DNA of 64,000 bases from Massospora cicadina (GCA_022478985.1 JAKSZP010018559.1:62001-126000), one strand, 5' to 3'. Positions 43,091 through 54,943 are shown, numbered from the stretch's first letter. Program-made: numbers and translations. The notes: a model not told the origin generated them from the sequence alone.

Positions 43091-44346
43091 TTGACCCAGC
43101 TGCCAGTCCTTCACTTGAACAATAGTGAAGTCGAGAGGCTACAAGAACTCCTCATGCCTTCTGATGCGTGGGCTGATTAACATGAACCAGTACAGAAGAT
43201 GCTAGCTTGGCACTCTCACAACACTAAGGTGGATAGTGGGATTTTAAATAAGAAAGTAAGGGTAAATTGGTTGCCCTATTTCTGGCCGTCAAAGCGAGTA
43301 CCTGTGATCCTGGAGTCCCACGCTATCTTAGTGAATGTTGGGATACAAAAAAACCTACGTGTGGGCTAAATACCACTACTTTTGGGAGGGCATCATGAAG
43401 ACCATAGTTGAAGTCCTGGATGCCTGTATGACCTGTAAAAAGCAATCCAGCTATAGAACCCAGTATCAGTATTAACCAACTATGTCCTAAAAACCTTTCC
43501 ACATTATAAGCTTGGACAGGGTCAGTACATTACCTCAGACTACTTGTGGCAACCGTTATATCCTGGTCAGAATTAATCAATTCACAAAATGGTTGAAGCC
43601 GTTCCTCACCCTGCTTAGACCTCTAAAGCTACTGCCACCCTCTTACATCAGTATATCTTCACCTGGCATGGGTGCCCTCAGGTACTCCTATGTGACAATG
43701 GTAAAATTGTACCTCTAGAGTGGTAAAGCTCCTTGCCACCTCCATGGGAGCTCAACAACTCTTCCTGGCCCCCTATAACACATCCACAAATGGTGCCGTA
43801 GAAAGGGTTAATGGAACCCTGGTCTCTATAATCTGCAAAATGGACAATTCAGACGCTCTCCACTGGGATCTCTACTTACTTAATGCCCTCCATTAATATA
43901 CCTTATTAGTTACCATCGCATCCTCAAGATGTCCACTTTCTGGATGTTGTATGGATAAGAACCTGGGATACCAGCTTTACTGACCAAATATATTTTCTCT
44001 GACAGAACTTACCCTGTGCAAGCCATAATAGTTGGCCAAGCACATCATCTAGCTAAAAGCAGAGGCCATGACTAACTTGACAAAGACTGTCACTAAAGAA
44101 GGCCAAGCAGCTAATGAGCTTCTGGCCCTCTCTCTTCCTTCCAAGTATCAGACTTGGTGTTGTATTACCACAACCACATCACTCCTAGAGGTGAGAAGCT
44201 TGGTTCTATCCGAGAAGAACCCTTTGTAGTCACGTATAAGTGAGGGGATGAATACTCTGTCAAATACTTGCTTCTGAAGTCACTTTCAAGTGAGTCCATG
44301 GACAGTTCATGCGCCTTTATTCACCCCCTAACACTCTTAAAGGGGG
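43091..44346 (+). pseudogene. Integrase of G4
   Basis: VLDACMTCKKQS (about 43417-43455), PQTTCGNRYILVRINQFTKWL (43520-43600), FTWHGCPQVLLCDNG (about 43660-43700) and NTSTNGAVERVNGTLVS (about 43780-43830). The catalytic Asp and Glu positions are still readable. The polypurine tract TTAAAGGGGG precedes the LTR at 44347. Unlike G2 it keeps the ~100-nt segment after the REPG motif. Confidence 0.75.
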
Positions 44347-46229
44347 TGTATTGGACAAATACAAGTCTTATATTGTGAGAAGAGCGTTTTGGAAGCAAAT
44401 ACAGATAATATTGGTCAAAGACCCTGAACGATTCTTTGCGGAACCCCTCAAATTGGGGTAATGTTTTATTAATGCTTCTCAGCCAAATAGCCTGAGTTTG
44501 GGAAGTCATATTGCACTGACCATGTGGTGGAATTAGGGGAGTCCATCTGAGGTTCCTCCCTGCCCACTTACAGATTACTTAACACACCTAGACGTAGAGT
44601 ACCCCCTTTTATAGGGTTGGATGGTTCCACAAGGTGAAAATATTTTCCCACCCAACGATTGGGACAAATTTATTAAATCCTTATCTCAAGGATTTGTCAT
44701 ACCTGCTTTTGATCCTCCGTCAGCCATTCCGTCAAAGTGAGGTGAGTCTCAAGAGCTCTTATAGGTTGAAACCCAATATTCCCTAATTTGACTATTCCTA
44801 GCATAATTTGAAACTTGAACCTCACTCACTTTGAGCCTCAATACAATTTAAATACTAAGTATCAGGATATTGGGATGGTTTGATTTTTGATCCCTAAGAC
44901 CAACATAATAAAAAACTTAATAATCCAGATTTTATTAGTAAAATTAGCATTTTTTTAATTTTATGTGTTCCAAGATTCTTTAAAGCCAATTGTTAGAAAA
45001 TTATTTTTCAAAATGTGGGCTCTGCTAGTGTGCCAGGCAACTAGTATGGAGACTGGTTGACCCTTTGCCATTTCACCTTTATTGGTGTACCGTCCCCCTA
45101 TAAGTCCACGTCCAACCCACCAACACAGCAGACCAACGACTTCACCTTAGCCCCAGCGTCCTTGGTGTGCTCCAGCGAGTCCTGCCCTCATCCTGGGTGG
45201 CCAAGTCACTCCCACACTGCCCCACCCTTCTGACCCTTCGCCAACCTATCTGGCATGCATTGGTGAGTCCATCCCCCATCCTGGGCGGCTATGGCACTCC
45301 CATGCTGCACCCTGAAGGGCTGATGACCAGTCAGAACATCTTCATTGGTGGCAGGTTGGCCAGGTTCCCGCCAGTTCCTCAAAAGGCTAAGATATGGGAG
45401 TTGCAGCATCATCCACTCCAGGGGCATCACCCCATGTTTACTTTGGGAATCTCAAGTCTCATCTTCCCTTAATCTAGCTGATGAACTAATAACAACTAAT
45501 AAAAGATGGGCAAAAGAGAGATCTTTATTTGGAGGGAAGAATGAAAATTTATACTATAGGCTATTGCACCTAAGAAAACCCCTCGGCTATCCAAGCTGGA
45601 ACCTCAACCAATTGCAGTCATTCATGGTAGCGATTTTCTCCCATTCCGCTCAACCAATCACCAAAAATTTGGTTACCTCATCCTTGGCACAAGTTGCCAG
45701 TCAGCTGTATATAAATTACTATTTTATATAACTTCAAGCTTCCTCAGTATAAGTTGCCAGTACTCCAAATTAGGCAGCAAATTCATAAATAGACAATTAA
45801 TAATGATACTTCAGCTTTCCGCTGGAAAATCCCACAATCGTTTTTTATGGCAGTTGGCGCAGGGATAAGATTCCACCAAACTTGGGTTACTCATTGAATT
45901 TTTTCCAGATGGTTGATATGAATACTTCGGCTTTCCGCAGGAAATTCATACAATTACTCATAATTCTATTTGGTGACAAACTAAGAATATGCCAAACCTA
46001 AACAATAATTATTTTTATAACATTAAGCAATATCAAATTAGGCGATTAGCTGGCAATCACGCCTGACTAACCAACACCCTAATTCTGATATTATTGGGAG
46101 GAAGTCATCTGGTTAATTTCTGACACCATTCCTTTCATAGTTTAGATTATTAAATCTTTTTGCCAAAATATTGTTGAAATTCAAGTGTAAGAAGCACCAG
46201 CAATTATAAACCAAGCCTGAATTTTAACA
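44347..46229 (+). repeat. 3' LTR of G4, split by a solo LTR
   Basis: Starts TGTATTGGACAAATACAAGTC and ends ATTTTAACA; the internal insert 44991-46125 is a foreign solo LTR. Net LTR length about 740 bp, matching the 5' copy without H2. Confidence 0.87.
44991..46125 (+). repeat. Solo LTR of another family
   Basis: 1135 bp, starts TGTTAGAAAATT and ends AATTTCTGACA, flanked by CCAAT (44986-44990) and CCATT (46126-46130). TG...CA termini and 5-bp flanks indicate a solo LTR left by recombination. No internal region of this family is in the window; orientation is uncertain. It contains two imperfect GC-rich repeat units (about 45150-45310). Confidence 0.75.
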
Positions 46230-46640
46230 GGGTGTATGCGCGGTTGCTTACATGGATGATATTCTGGTGTTTTCCCCTGATTAGGATTGTCATGCAGTAC
46301 ACCTGCGGCAATTGGTGGAGCATCTGATGCAGCTGACCTTAAGCTAAAATCATTACTTGGGAGTTCTTCAAACCCTAAATCACCTTACTGGGCAGCGTAG
46401 TGTTTAACCAAGGCTATTTGATAACTTTAGACAAGGAGAAGGTGATACGGTTGTTGACCACACCAACTTTGGCCAAACAATTAAGGATTTTTTGGGGGAC
46501 GTGTACATATCATAAGAAATTCATGCTGAATCTATCTGAGGTGGTGGCGCCTTTGTATAAAGCAAGTGGAGCAAAATTGCTCTAGCGGTCCCCCATTTTA
46601 CAGGGTGTCTTCCAAGTGGTATTGTGCACCCATATTGTCT
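46230..46640 (+). pseudogene. Reverse transcriptase of G1, 3' half
   Basis: Resumes exactly at the G4 target site: CAVAYMDDILVFSPD with the catalytic YMDD at about 46247-46258. The thumb/connection follows (HYLGVLQTLNHLT, LAKQLRIFWGTCTYHKKFMLNLSEVVAPLYK). Stops are present (for example after FSPD). Confidence 0.82.
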
Positions 46641-47100
46641 TCGTTCATAATTTGCCATGTAGATCCAGGAAAATAGTTTATTGTGGCTACTGATACCTCC
46701 AACTTTGTTATAGTAGCTGCCTTGCTACAAGTGGGCAGACATGAAGTAGAGCATCCGGTGGGATATTTTTCCAGGAAAATGTACTTACCAAAGTTAAACT
46801 ACGCCGTTTATGACAAAGAGTTAATGGCAGTGGTTGAGGCGCTGACCTATTGGAATCATAATTTGCATGGCTCATCCCTAACATTCCACATTCATATAAA
46901 TCACCGTGCCTTGTACTATCATGCACTTCATGTCTTACCTCATGGCAAACCTGCTGGCATGAGGCCCTATCCAGTTTTTTTGTTTTCTTAAGAGTTACAA
47001 AAGGCGAGTAGAATGGTTTGGAGTATGCCTTGAGTCAAAGCCCTGTGCTAGCTCTAGATCCTAAGGAGGTAGAGGTATTAATACCCGCTTGACGAATAGG
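46641..47100 (+). pseudogene. RNase H domain of G1
   Basis: 46683-46991: ATDTSNFVIVAALLQVG, HPVGYFSRKMYLPKLNYAVYDKELMAVVEAL and HIHINHRALYY, i.e. the Asp/Glu/Asp set of gypsy RNase H; the frame then breaks. Confidence 0.82.
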
Positions 47101-48320
47101 TTATGGTAATTCCAGATCTTGTAGTCCTTTCAAAACCCTTGTTGGAAGAGTATAATATGGTCCTCGCCAAGAGAAAATTGAATAAGGAGGACCCTACCAG
47201 AGGTTACCACATTAAGGACGAGATAGCGTGGTTTCAGGGACACTTATGGGTCCCCACCAGACTACTTTATCTGGAAATCATCTGGGATTACCATGATGAG
47301 ATTGCCGTTGGACACCCTGGGAAGTGAAAGACTCTGAGGCTGATCTTCCGCACTTATAATTGGAAGGGATTAGTTGTACAGGCTGCCAGGTATTGTAAGG
47401 AGTGCCTGGTCTGCAACTAAATAAAGCTAAATTGCCAGCCCCTCATGGAGTTGTAGGTATAATTCTTAAGGCCAAAGAGCCTTGGACTTCATTATCAGTG
47501 GATTTTATTGAGGAGTTACCTGCATCTGAAGGCTGTGATGCCATCATGGTCGGAGTGAACCATTTTACAAAGTTCTCCCACTTTATCACCTGTATAACCA
47601 CACTAACTGCAGCGGAGATGGTTAGGCTCTTCGTGTATCATGTGTTTGCCCTTCATGGGGTGCCCCAATAAAAAATTAAAGATTGTGGTCCTCAGTTTAC
47701 CTCTGTATTTTGGGAAGAGCTGTGTAAGACTCTTTGGATTATCCCCTGCTGTTCAACTGCAATCACTTTAATCAGACGGGCAGACAGAACGAGTAAACCA
47801 AGGCCTAGACAGCTCCTGCGGTGTTACACTGTGCCAACCATTCAGATTGGGTTTCCCATCTTCTCATGTCCCAATTTAACTATAACGATTCTCAACATGA
47901 ATCTATTAGGTTTCCCCATTTTTCGCCAACCATTAACTTACCCCACCTTCAACATGGAGCCCCGCTGTGGATCTAAAGTGTAAGCGGTAGTGGAATTTGC
48001 TAAGCCTATCAATAAAGTACACCAGGGGTTTTACCCCGAATTTAGATGCATAAATACAAGCTTACAAGGAGAATGTCAATGGTAAGAGACAGGTAGGTCC
48101 CGCGTACAAGGAAGGGGATTTAGTGATGCATTATGCTAGAAATATCCCAAAGCTATACAAAAAAACTGGGAACAAAGAGGATAGGGGATTAACACATTTA
48201 CAGAAAGTTAGGACATGCCTTGTACCAGTTGATCTTTCCTCATCATTCCAGATCTTTGCTCCCTTTCATAAAAGTAAGATGAAGTTCTTTGAGGGCTCCC
48301 ATCAGATACTTTAGAGGCTT
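47101..48320 (+). pseudogene. Integrase of G1
   Basis: 47103-47327 has LEIIWDYHDEIAVGHPGK, then CKECLVCN near 47400 (the zinc-binding HHCC). 47402-47671 has the core start WTSLSVDFIEELPASEGCDAIMVGVNHFTKFSHF and HVFALHGVPQ, then KDCGPQFTS. The Glu region (about 47760-47800) is garbled (SDGQTERVNQGLD). Confidence 0.8.
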
Positions 48321-48337
48321 ATCTTTTTGATGGGGCG

Positions 48338-48502
48338 CCAGAATGGGAAGTGGAGGAAATTATAGCCTCCCACCGTGTAAGAAGAAGGCTTAAGTACCTT
48401 GTATCCTGGAAGGGATTTGATGCAGCTGAGAACAGTTGGTTTACAGCATGCAATTGTGCCCATTCCCAAAATCTAATTGAGATTTTCAACGAGCGGTTCC
48501 CT
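48338..48502 (+). CDS. Chromodomain of G1 integrase, frame intact
   Basis: 55 codons without interruption: PEWEVEEIIASHRVRRRLKYLV, SWKGFDAAENSW and an ..NLIEIFNERFP helix. Chromodomains at the integrase C-terminus direct chromoviruses to particular chromatin marks. The aromatic cage positions can be compared as W (EWEVEEI), W (SWKG) and the later W (NSWF). It is the only G1 domain free of stops, although upstream frameshifts mean it would not be made in the native protein. Confidence 0.85.
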
Positions 48503-48623
48503 AAGGCTGCAGGACCCAGATGTTTTTAATGTATCCCTGCCATGAAGCTGCCCCTGCCCACAAGAACATTTCCTTATCAAAAGCCCCTGGAGGGGGTGGA
48601 GCCCCAAAAGAACGAGAAGGTAA

Positions 48624-49513
48624 TGTCATGATTACATGAAATAACTGAGGGAACAGACAGTAGGAAAAAGGCTGGGCGTGAGGAGGCCAAAAAGTTGAAG
48701 TTAGCAGTCCTCCTCGACCTTAAGCATACCTTGAACCATTGCAGGGTCCAAGCAAGATATTGCTAAGTTGGTCCTGGGTTGTGCATGATGCTTAAACCTG
48801 TGTTACATCGAGGGTGTTAAAATGTACTAGTATTGTTATTAATTAGGATAGTTCATTATGGTTGCCTGATGAATGGGTTTTAAATTCCGTTCCATTTATA
48901 ATATTGCTAAATCAGGAAAAATTATGTTATAATCATTAAATTAAGTTCAGATTATCTCTAGCTACAGTACCATGGTCAATGATAGTGTTCACTTATTGGT
49001 TCGTTTAGGATTAGTAACACTTCCACTGATTGATGATGCTCCTCCTCAATGTTTAATAATGCTCCCACAAGACTAAACTTCCTTGTTAGTCAACTTTCTT
49101 AATAAAAACCCGATAGTTATACGCTTTATATGGTCCCTTGGGAGGGCCTGTGCACGGACATCCTAGAGGAGGTCTCCAACAACATAGGACACTTCATTTT
49201 TAAAAAAATTAATGACAGAGTCTGGTGCACAACTGGGCCGTCCTGGTCCCCTCCAGATCGAGACACCCAAGCACCCTGACACTACTATACATTTAATTAA
49301 GGTGTTCATCTTTGGGGACCAATCAAGTTCTGATGTTTATTAGTCATCTATTAATTTTTCTGCGTTGTCTACCCTCGCCCTGGGAAACCGCTGCTCTGGC
49401 ACTTTTCAAGGTGCCCTATTCCCCTTGTTACTAGTGACTAGTTCCTTTGAAGTGTGGATGTGAATCCCACACCACCTCATTGGAATGAGAGAGTTACAGA
49501 CATTCTCTTGACA
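48624..49513 (+). repeat. 3' LTR of G1
   Basis: 890 bp, starts TGTCATGATTACATGA and ends TCTCTTGACA; collinear with 12851-13731. A purine-rich tract precedes it (48605-48623). Confidence 0.9.
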
Positions 49514-50142
49514 GATATCAAGTCTTCTTTGTAATGCAAACCACACTCTTTTCTTGAGGATCCGCCCCATGGCCAATACTGCTGAAGGCATGCAACTGCT
49601 AATATCTGAGACTATGTCAGCCTCTCAGACTCTCCCTCACCTTGGGCTTCCCAAAATAGACCTGCAGTTGCCTTACAAATACTTTTAGTATTTTGTGTGG
49701 GATTCAGTATGTTTTTTGAACGTTTATTTCCCTCACCTCTCCTCTAGATATATACTAAATTGAATAGTTCAAATGACGGTGTACCTGGCATACTGGGTGT
49801 TATTGTAATTCATTCAAAACCTAATTTTTCAGCCCGATTTACTTTTTTAGCTGCTTTGCTGAATACCATAGCATCAATAATGCTGTGTCCCAAGAGCTTT
49901 TTTATAAAAAGGGCGTGCCAAGAGAAATTGTTCTGTGAATGTGGGTACCTCAGCAATCATAATGATTGGAGAAGACTACTTAGCGGCTTTTCAATGAGGG
50001 TTGGAAGATGTGGTGTGAGAGAGGTGTGTTTTTTAGAAAGTAGTGAGGATGACGGGGTGGAGTTCTCTGTAGGGTCTGGAAACCATTTATTGAAACTTGT
50101 AAGTAGTTATCACTAAAATAATCCCTCTTAAACTATGGACAG
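49514..50142. other. Right flank of G1; possible host exon; unassigned 118-codon frame
   Basis: 49514-49518 (GATAT) is the right target duplication. A plus-strand frame 49760-50116 is open (ending SVGSGNHLLKLVSSYH) but begins without an ATG and has no recognisable domain. On the minus strand about 49515-49600 is open into the G1 site and, with G1 removed, stays open into the left-flank segment that ends in a GTAAGT donor. Confidence 0.35.
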
Positions 50143-50211
50143 TAAATCTCTTTACGCTCAGCATAACTTTCTAAGCAAATTATATGGATAAAAAAAGTAA
50201 ACTTGATCACC

Positions 50212-51891
50212 TGCTATAGTAATGCTCCAATGTCTTCAGAAACCCCGCTGGCTGCCCCAGTGTGGGGCAGTGGCGAAACTCCCCCGCCATTTTCCATCCA
50301 ACAGGAAAATGTTCTCAGACTGGCTCTCCCAGTCATACCAAACCCCTGGGATGATTTGTTCCTTCCAAGGATCTTGACGCCAACCTCACTAAAACCAAAG
50401 TGGTACCACGCTGCCCTTTAGTGCTCCCCCAGAGCAACATGCATTTCAGCCTTAGGGTCAATTATGGGAAACTTTTCCCTTGCCATGATCAAGTTATTAT
50501 TGAAATGGCTCAGGTAGTGATTTGTTTTACTAGTTTTATTGACTTCCAACCTATAAGGGTTACTTTGATCTTGGCCTCACATGTGAGGCTGATGCCCGCC
50601 ACTGCGGTAACTGTGCCCCTGGTTTTCCAGGGTACCCCTCTCCCCACATTTTGTTCCTGGCTCCTAGCAGATACCACTTTGGTGGTTCAGTTTGCTGTTT
50701 TGCCCACCTTCCCCCTGAAGTTCTCCATCAGGAGCTGATGGAAGGTTTAGCAGCCTATAACTCCAACTTCATCTTGCAATTTGTGGTTCCAAATGGGGCC
50801 ACACGCCTCTCTGGGCCTTGGGCATATGCCACAATCAGCCCCAAATCAAAAAAAATTTTCCTGTCAATTTTCCCTCAAGCCATTATCCCATCTGCCCCTA
50901 ATCATCCGTTCTGGGCCCGCATTGAGAGCGGACATATGATATGTACATCCTGTTTTGAGTTGGACCTCTTGAAATGCAAGTGCCCATTTCTAGATGCTTC
51001 CAATGGCTCTGATTTTTCATCCGCCAGCTTTTATTCCACTGCCCACCCCACTCCAGCTTTATTATGGGGTACGATCCTACCTCCCCTTCCCCCAAAGCCT
51101 GTTACTGCATCTGTGCCAACAGCCACCAATCAGCCTCCTCATCGCCCCAGTGCCACAAACGCTCCATCCAATCAAGCACAGGATTGGACCACATTTTAAT
51201 CCCATTCATCCTCCAATGAACTAACTAAACCTCAGGAATATGCCGACTCCCCATCTCATTTTAAATAAAATTCTTGGGATCTATTGGCTGAAATTGATGC
51301 TTCCAGGAATATAATTGAAGACTGCAATATGCAAATTGAGCGGTTTGTGTTTATTGACCAAGACGGTGAGCTACCCCCTTATTTATATGCCCCCCAGAAA
51401 AATGCCTAAAACATTCTGCAGCGACCACCAGCTGGCTGTTGAAGCAACAGCTAAATCAGATTGTCATCCGCTCCACAAAGCTGCTGCCAAATAAGTGGCT
51501 ATGCTTGCTGGAGAAATCCCTCCTCCCATTATTTTTTCCAAAGCCAATAAGGTCCAAAAAATATGTTAATTGAAGCCCACAAAGGCTCCAGAAACACCAT
51601 CCAGAGCGTGGCAGTGATAGAACGGAATCCCAAATCAAAGATTACCCGCACCAATATTGCATGTTTGTAAAGCTATCTGATGCACACATGAAAGCAGAAC
51701 TAGCTTTGTCCGGATATGTCAGAACTCATATGTATAATGGCTGTATTCCTACCACCCTGATCATTGGAAATATATCTCTGCATCCCGCTGATGCCCCAAC
51801 GCCCCTGCTCTCCACCTTAGCCTGTGCCTTCCTTTGGGATGAAGTAGAGGCCGAAAATGAGCCCCCAGATCCCCCTCCCCTTCCGTCATGA
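50212..51891 (+). pseudogene. ORF1-like protein of H3
   Basis: Frames 50203-50421 (SSETPLAAPVWGSGETPPPF), 50400-50738, 50651-51199 (182 codons: VLHQELMEGLAAYNSNFILQFVVP, then a knuckle CTSCFELDLLKCKC whose His is replaced by Leu), a NSWDLLAEIDASRN segment at about 51270, and 51661-51891 (LHPADAPTPLLSTLACAF). Same domain order as H2. Confidence 0.78.
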
Positions 51892-52014
51892 TAGGATAAG
51901 TGGTTCCCGCTGTCCCACCTGGTTGATTGAGTTTGCATTATGTGTGTCATCAGCTCATTTTGGGCAGTTCATCCATTTTATTCGGTGAGAGTCTATTTTT
52001 AGGTTTTGAGTTTC

Positions 52015-52043
52015 AGTAATGTCCACCCCCTGGTCAGCTTACC
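52015..52043 (+). other. LINE-type 3' hairpin, H3
   Basis: AGTAA/TTACC, four of five outer pairs, loop with CCCCCTGGT. Confidence 0.7.
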
Positions 52044-52050
52044 TTGGTTA

Positions 52051-53699
52051 AAAAAGATGATATTAAGTTGGTTAGGGCGTCCATCCCATCTCATTAGCCA
52101 GTGAAGCACCATTGGGCAATCTATCCCGAATTTATTTGAGACATGAATTTGGCTCTGTTAATGAAAATCGCTTAGTTCTTTAACAAATAATACTAATAAT
52201 GAATTTTAGTCCTTAGGCCCAATAAGCATGGATTAAAAAACTAACAATATTTAAATTTGATATATATAATAAAATAAGCTGAAACCTAATGTTGAGCGTC
52301 ACCTAAACTAGAGAGAAGCCCAACACTCAGCTTTGTTAATCAGGAAGCTTCTCTTAAAATGGGGTTTTGTAAATTCTCCATCATCAGAATTGAGCCCAAA
52401 GGTGTATAAGGAATGTCATCTGAGTCATCATCTGAGACGTCATGTGCATAGTTATATGGAAAAATATGTATAATTGAGTGTCCTCTAATGACATATTGAC
52501 TGGCTAGAAATTTATTGTGGCTGACAGGGGGTATATAAATGCCAGTCTCAAGTAACCTTGGGCTTGTCTATTGAAATTAGCGCAGGGGCGTTTTATTACA
52601 AGCGCACAGGTTATATACACACAATTATACAAGGTATTGTTTAAAGACAGTAAACTTGACCAAAATCTAACAGAAGATACCTTATATGCATTAATAGGAT
52701 ACTACTAAGGAAACAAGAGTAGCCCTGTAATATAATACTACTTCCAGAGGATCACAGGATCACTCAAGTAATCTTTCAAATAGGCTGTCACAGCTTCTCT
52801 AGGAAAATACACCTTTGCAATTGGCAATCCTCATCAGATGTGCTCTCTATACCAGAGTTCTCATTGGCGCTTTCCATGGTTGCTAAGAAGCACTCAAAAA
52901 CGGTAGACTATAATTATGATATCCATATTGGGTCAAAAGGAAAATAACTAGGGCTCAATACATTTCCATAAAAAGGTGCAATATGCCATATGTAATCAAA
53001 ATTACTAGTTAATATCCATAAAAACTATAAGGGACCATATTACCAGAGTTATTATGCTGATGCGGGGCAAAATATAATACTATGCTGAAATACAAAGGAG
53101 ACAATAGAGTTATCAGGGCCACGACATTAATGGCCATAAATTAAGAGAACAAGAGTTGTGCCAGTGGGGATTTATTGATTTGTAATTTTAAATTGATACG
53201 TTAGGCCACTACATATAAAAGCATGGGCTGCGTGACAAATTAATGACTATGAACTAATTTAATCTGCTTAGTACATTAGGTTAATATGAAACAAATAAGT
53301 AAAAATAATACATCCAAGATGGTCGGTCAAACCAATTATAACAAATTCCTCAATTTGACAAAACATTGGTGAGCAAAGAAGTTGGGGTTGAACTAATTTG
53401 TTAAGAACTTAGGGCTGTTAGCACAAAACTATGCTAATATTTCTTAAAAAATTTAGTAGGTACTCAATTAATAAGGATACCTTTAACAGGATACTTCAGA
53501 GTTTAGGCATCTGTGGATGTTTTTTAAAAACCTCAAAAGGATATTTCATATGTGCTACAGCTTGCTAGTTAATCCAAATCCACGGTTATTATAGTACAAA
53601 ACTAATTCCATAGTTTAAAGTAAGGTAAAGGCTCCAGTATTCACTATCTTATTCATGAGATCTTTTTTGTGTCAGAGCATTAGAATATGGCACTCTTTG
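52051..53699. other. AT-rich, no gene; probably contains the 3' LTR and end of G6
   Basis: No open frame of note on either strand. By position, downstream of a minus-strand integrase, the G6 3' LTR should lie here, but no partner copy is in the window to delimit it. Confidence 0.35.
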
Positions 53700-53811
53700 T
53701 AGTTGCATTAATGTCTACGCAAAGTTTCTAGAAATTTCAAGGGAGTCATATGTTCTTGATTGACACAAGTATATAAAATGAGGGAAACGTGGTTTGCTTC
53801 CCATGAAATAA

Positions 53812-54081
53812 TTATAACAGGGAATTCCCCATGGCCAAATGATAAGATGTAATATAAGAAATAATGGTGAAAGAAAAGAAAAGGTTCCAACTGAATGCCT
53901 TTGCTAAAATTATCTTAAGCAAAATTCCAACGAAGGTACTGTTTATTTGTTCTACAGTGCCATTAGTCTCAGGGTGATAAAGCATAAACAATACCTCACA
54001 TATACCCATCAAGTCGTCAATCTTGGAAATAATCTGGGATGTAAAGTTAGTATTATTTATGTTAACAAAAACTGTAGACAT
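53812..54081 (-). pseudogene. Integrase core fragment of G6
   Basis: Open 89-codon frame with FVNINNTNFTSQII (the DxGxxF region, Asp lost) and YHPETNGTVEQINSTF, which contains the catalytic Glu of the gypsy integrase core. Confidence 0.78.
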
Positions 54082-54399
54082 CCATAAAAATATATAAAAT
54101 TTTCTAAAATGAACTTAGATTCATCATGGCGCCTAAGTCCTGACAACTTTATCCTCCACCCATCTTGAGAGGTGATTGCTGGCCACATTTATACATTTAA
54201 ATTGAACAGATGTGTTGGCCAGAGGGCCCATAACGCAATAGATACTTTATGTTAACAAAAATTAAGTTTAACCAAATAGTAGGAGGTGGTTTTCTGGCAG
54301 GGAATGTCCACTTAACATTCTTTAAAACAGTGGAGGGTCTCATAGATATCAAATTACATAGATTCCAAATAGTGGTGCTGTTTCGATAGCTCATGCATT

Positions 54400-54926
54400 T
54401 TCATATATCTGCTACGCCCTGTTGTCTTGTGGACCCCCAATAACATCATCAACTCTGTTGGCCGGGTATTTAATATTGCTGATTGTTGATGATTTTATAA
54501 AGCTTACTATTTTTAATAACAGTGTTCATCCTAATTGTTCTAAGTAGTGGTGAACTTCATCTAGCTCATTATCATATCCTTGTCCTAACATTTTATCAAA
54601 AAAACTCATAGCCACATCAGCTGCTGAGGCCTCAGTAAGCAGTCATGGTAACTTCTCATTGTTTTGATGCTTGACGCTGAGTCAATGCTTAATTTCAAAA
54701 TTGTAGGTTTGTAATTTCAAAGTTCATCTATCCAGCTTCCCTTCAAGATCTTTTAAATTCTGTAAACAATAAAGAGAGGCGTAACATTTACTATGGTGAA
54801 ATTATTTAAGTATGTAAACCCAGAATTGTTTGCATGTGTAGATGACCGCCAGGCACTCAATTTCAGATACTATATATAGTTCTGTTTATAAATATCCAAT
54901 GTCTAACAGCAATAATCTACAAGGTG
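54400..54926 (-). pseudogene. RNase H end and integrase linker of G6
   Basis: Minus-strand reading gives LKDLEGKLDR, TLKLQTYNFEIKH and KHQNNEKLPWLL, the typical gypsy RNase H end, then MSFFDKMLGQGYDNELDEVHHYL, parallel to MYDKMLSGRYDDELPQVIKAL in G3. Stops throughout. Confidence 0.7.
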
Positions 54927-54943
54927 ATAAATTCTGTCAGATT
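54927..54943. repeat. LB2 target-site duplication, left
   Basis: ATAAATTCTGTCAGATT, exact copy at 62121-62137. Confidence 0.93.

Larger units (their letters stand above)
36677..46229 (+). mobile_element. G4: Ty3/gypsy retrotransposon inserted in the G1 RT
   Basis: 5' LTR from 36677, PBS, Gag, protease, RT, RNase H, integrase, polypurine tract and 3' LTR to 46229, flanked by exact 5-bp duplications GGGTG (36672-36676 and 46230-46234). It is a relative of G2, with the same domain order and very similar motif sequences, but with many more stops. H2 sits in its 5' LTR and a solo LTR in its 3' LTR. Confidence 0.93.
12851..49513 (+). mobile_element. G1: Ty3/gypsy chromovirus hosting all nested insertions
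   Basis: Two matching LTRs (12851-13731 and 48624-49513) flank the whole block, with target duplications GATGT (12846-12850) and GATAT (49514-49518). The element's own sequence survives as four segments: 13732-13894, ~21209-21343, 34623-36676 and 46230-48623. Coding order is Gag remnant, protease-like region, RT, RNase H, integrase, chromodomain. It was split by G2, G3 and G4. The RT frame is continuous across the G4 insertion point (GDLLGV to YMDD), which confirms the reconstruction. Removing the insertions leaves roughly 6 kb, a normal size for a chromovirus. Confidence 0.85.
50143..52050 (+). mobile_element. H3: ORF1-only LINE-like element
   Basis: Plus-strand copy just outside G1: start about TAAATCTCTTTACGCTCAG, an ORF1-like chain, hairpin at 52015-52043 and tail TTGGTTAAAAAAG. 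Ends are set by alignment with H2 and H4; no clear target duplication was found. Confidence 0.82.

Noticed and set aside
45150..45310. Tandem GC-rich units as a coding repeat or CRISPR-like array
   Set aside because: Only two imperfect units (CATCCTGGG...CACTCCCA), no spacers, located within a solo LTR.
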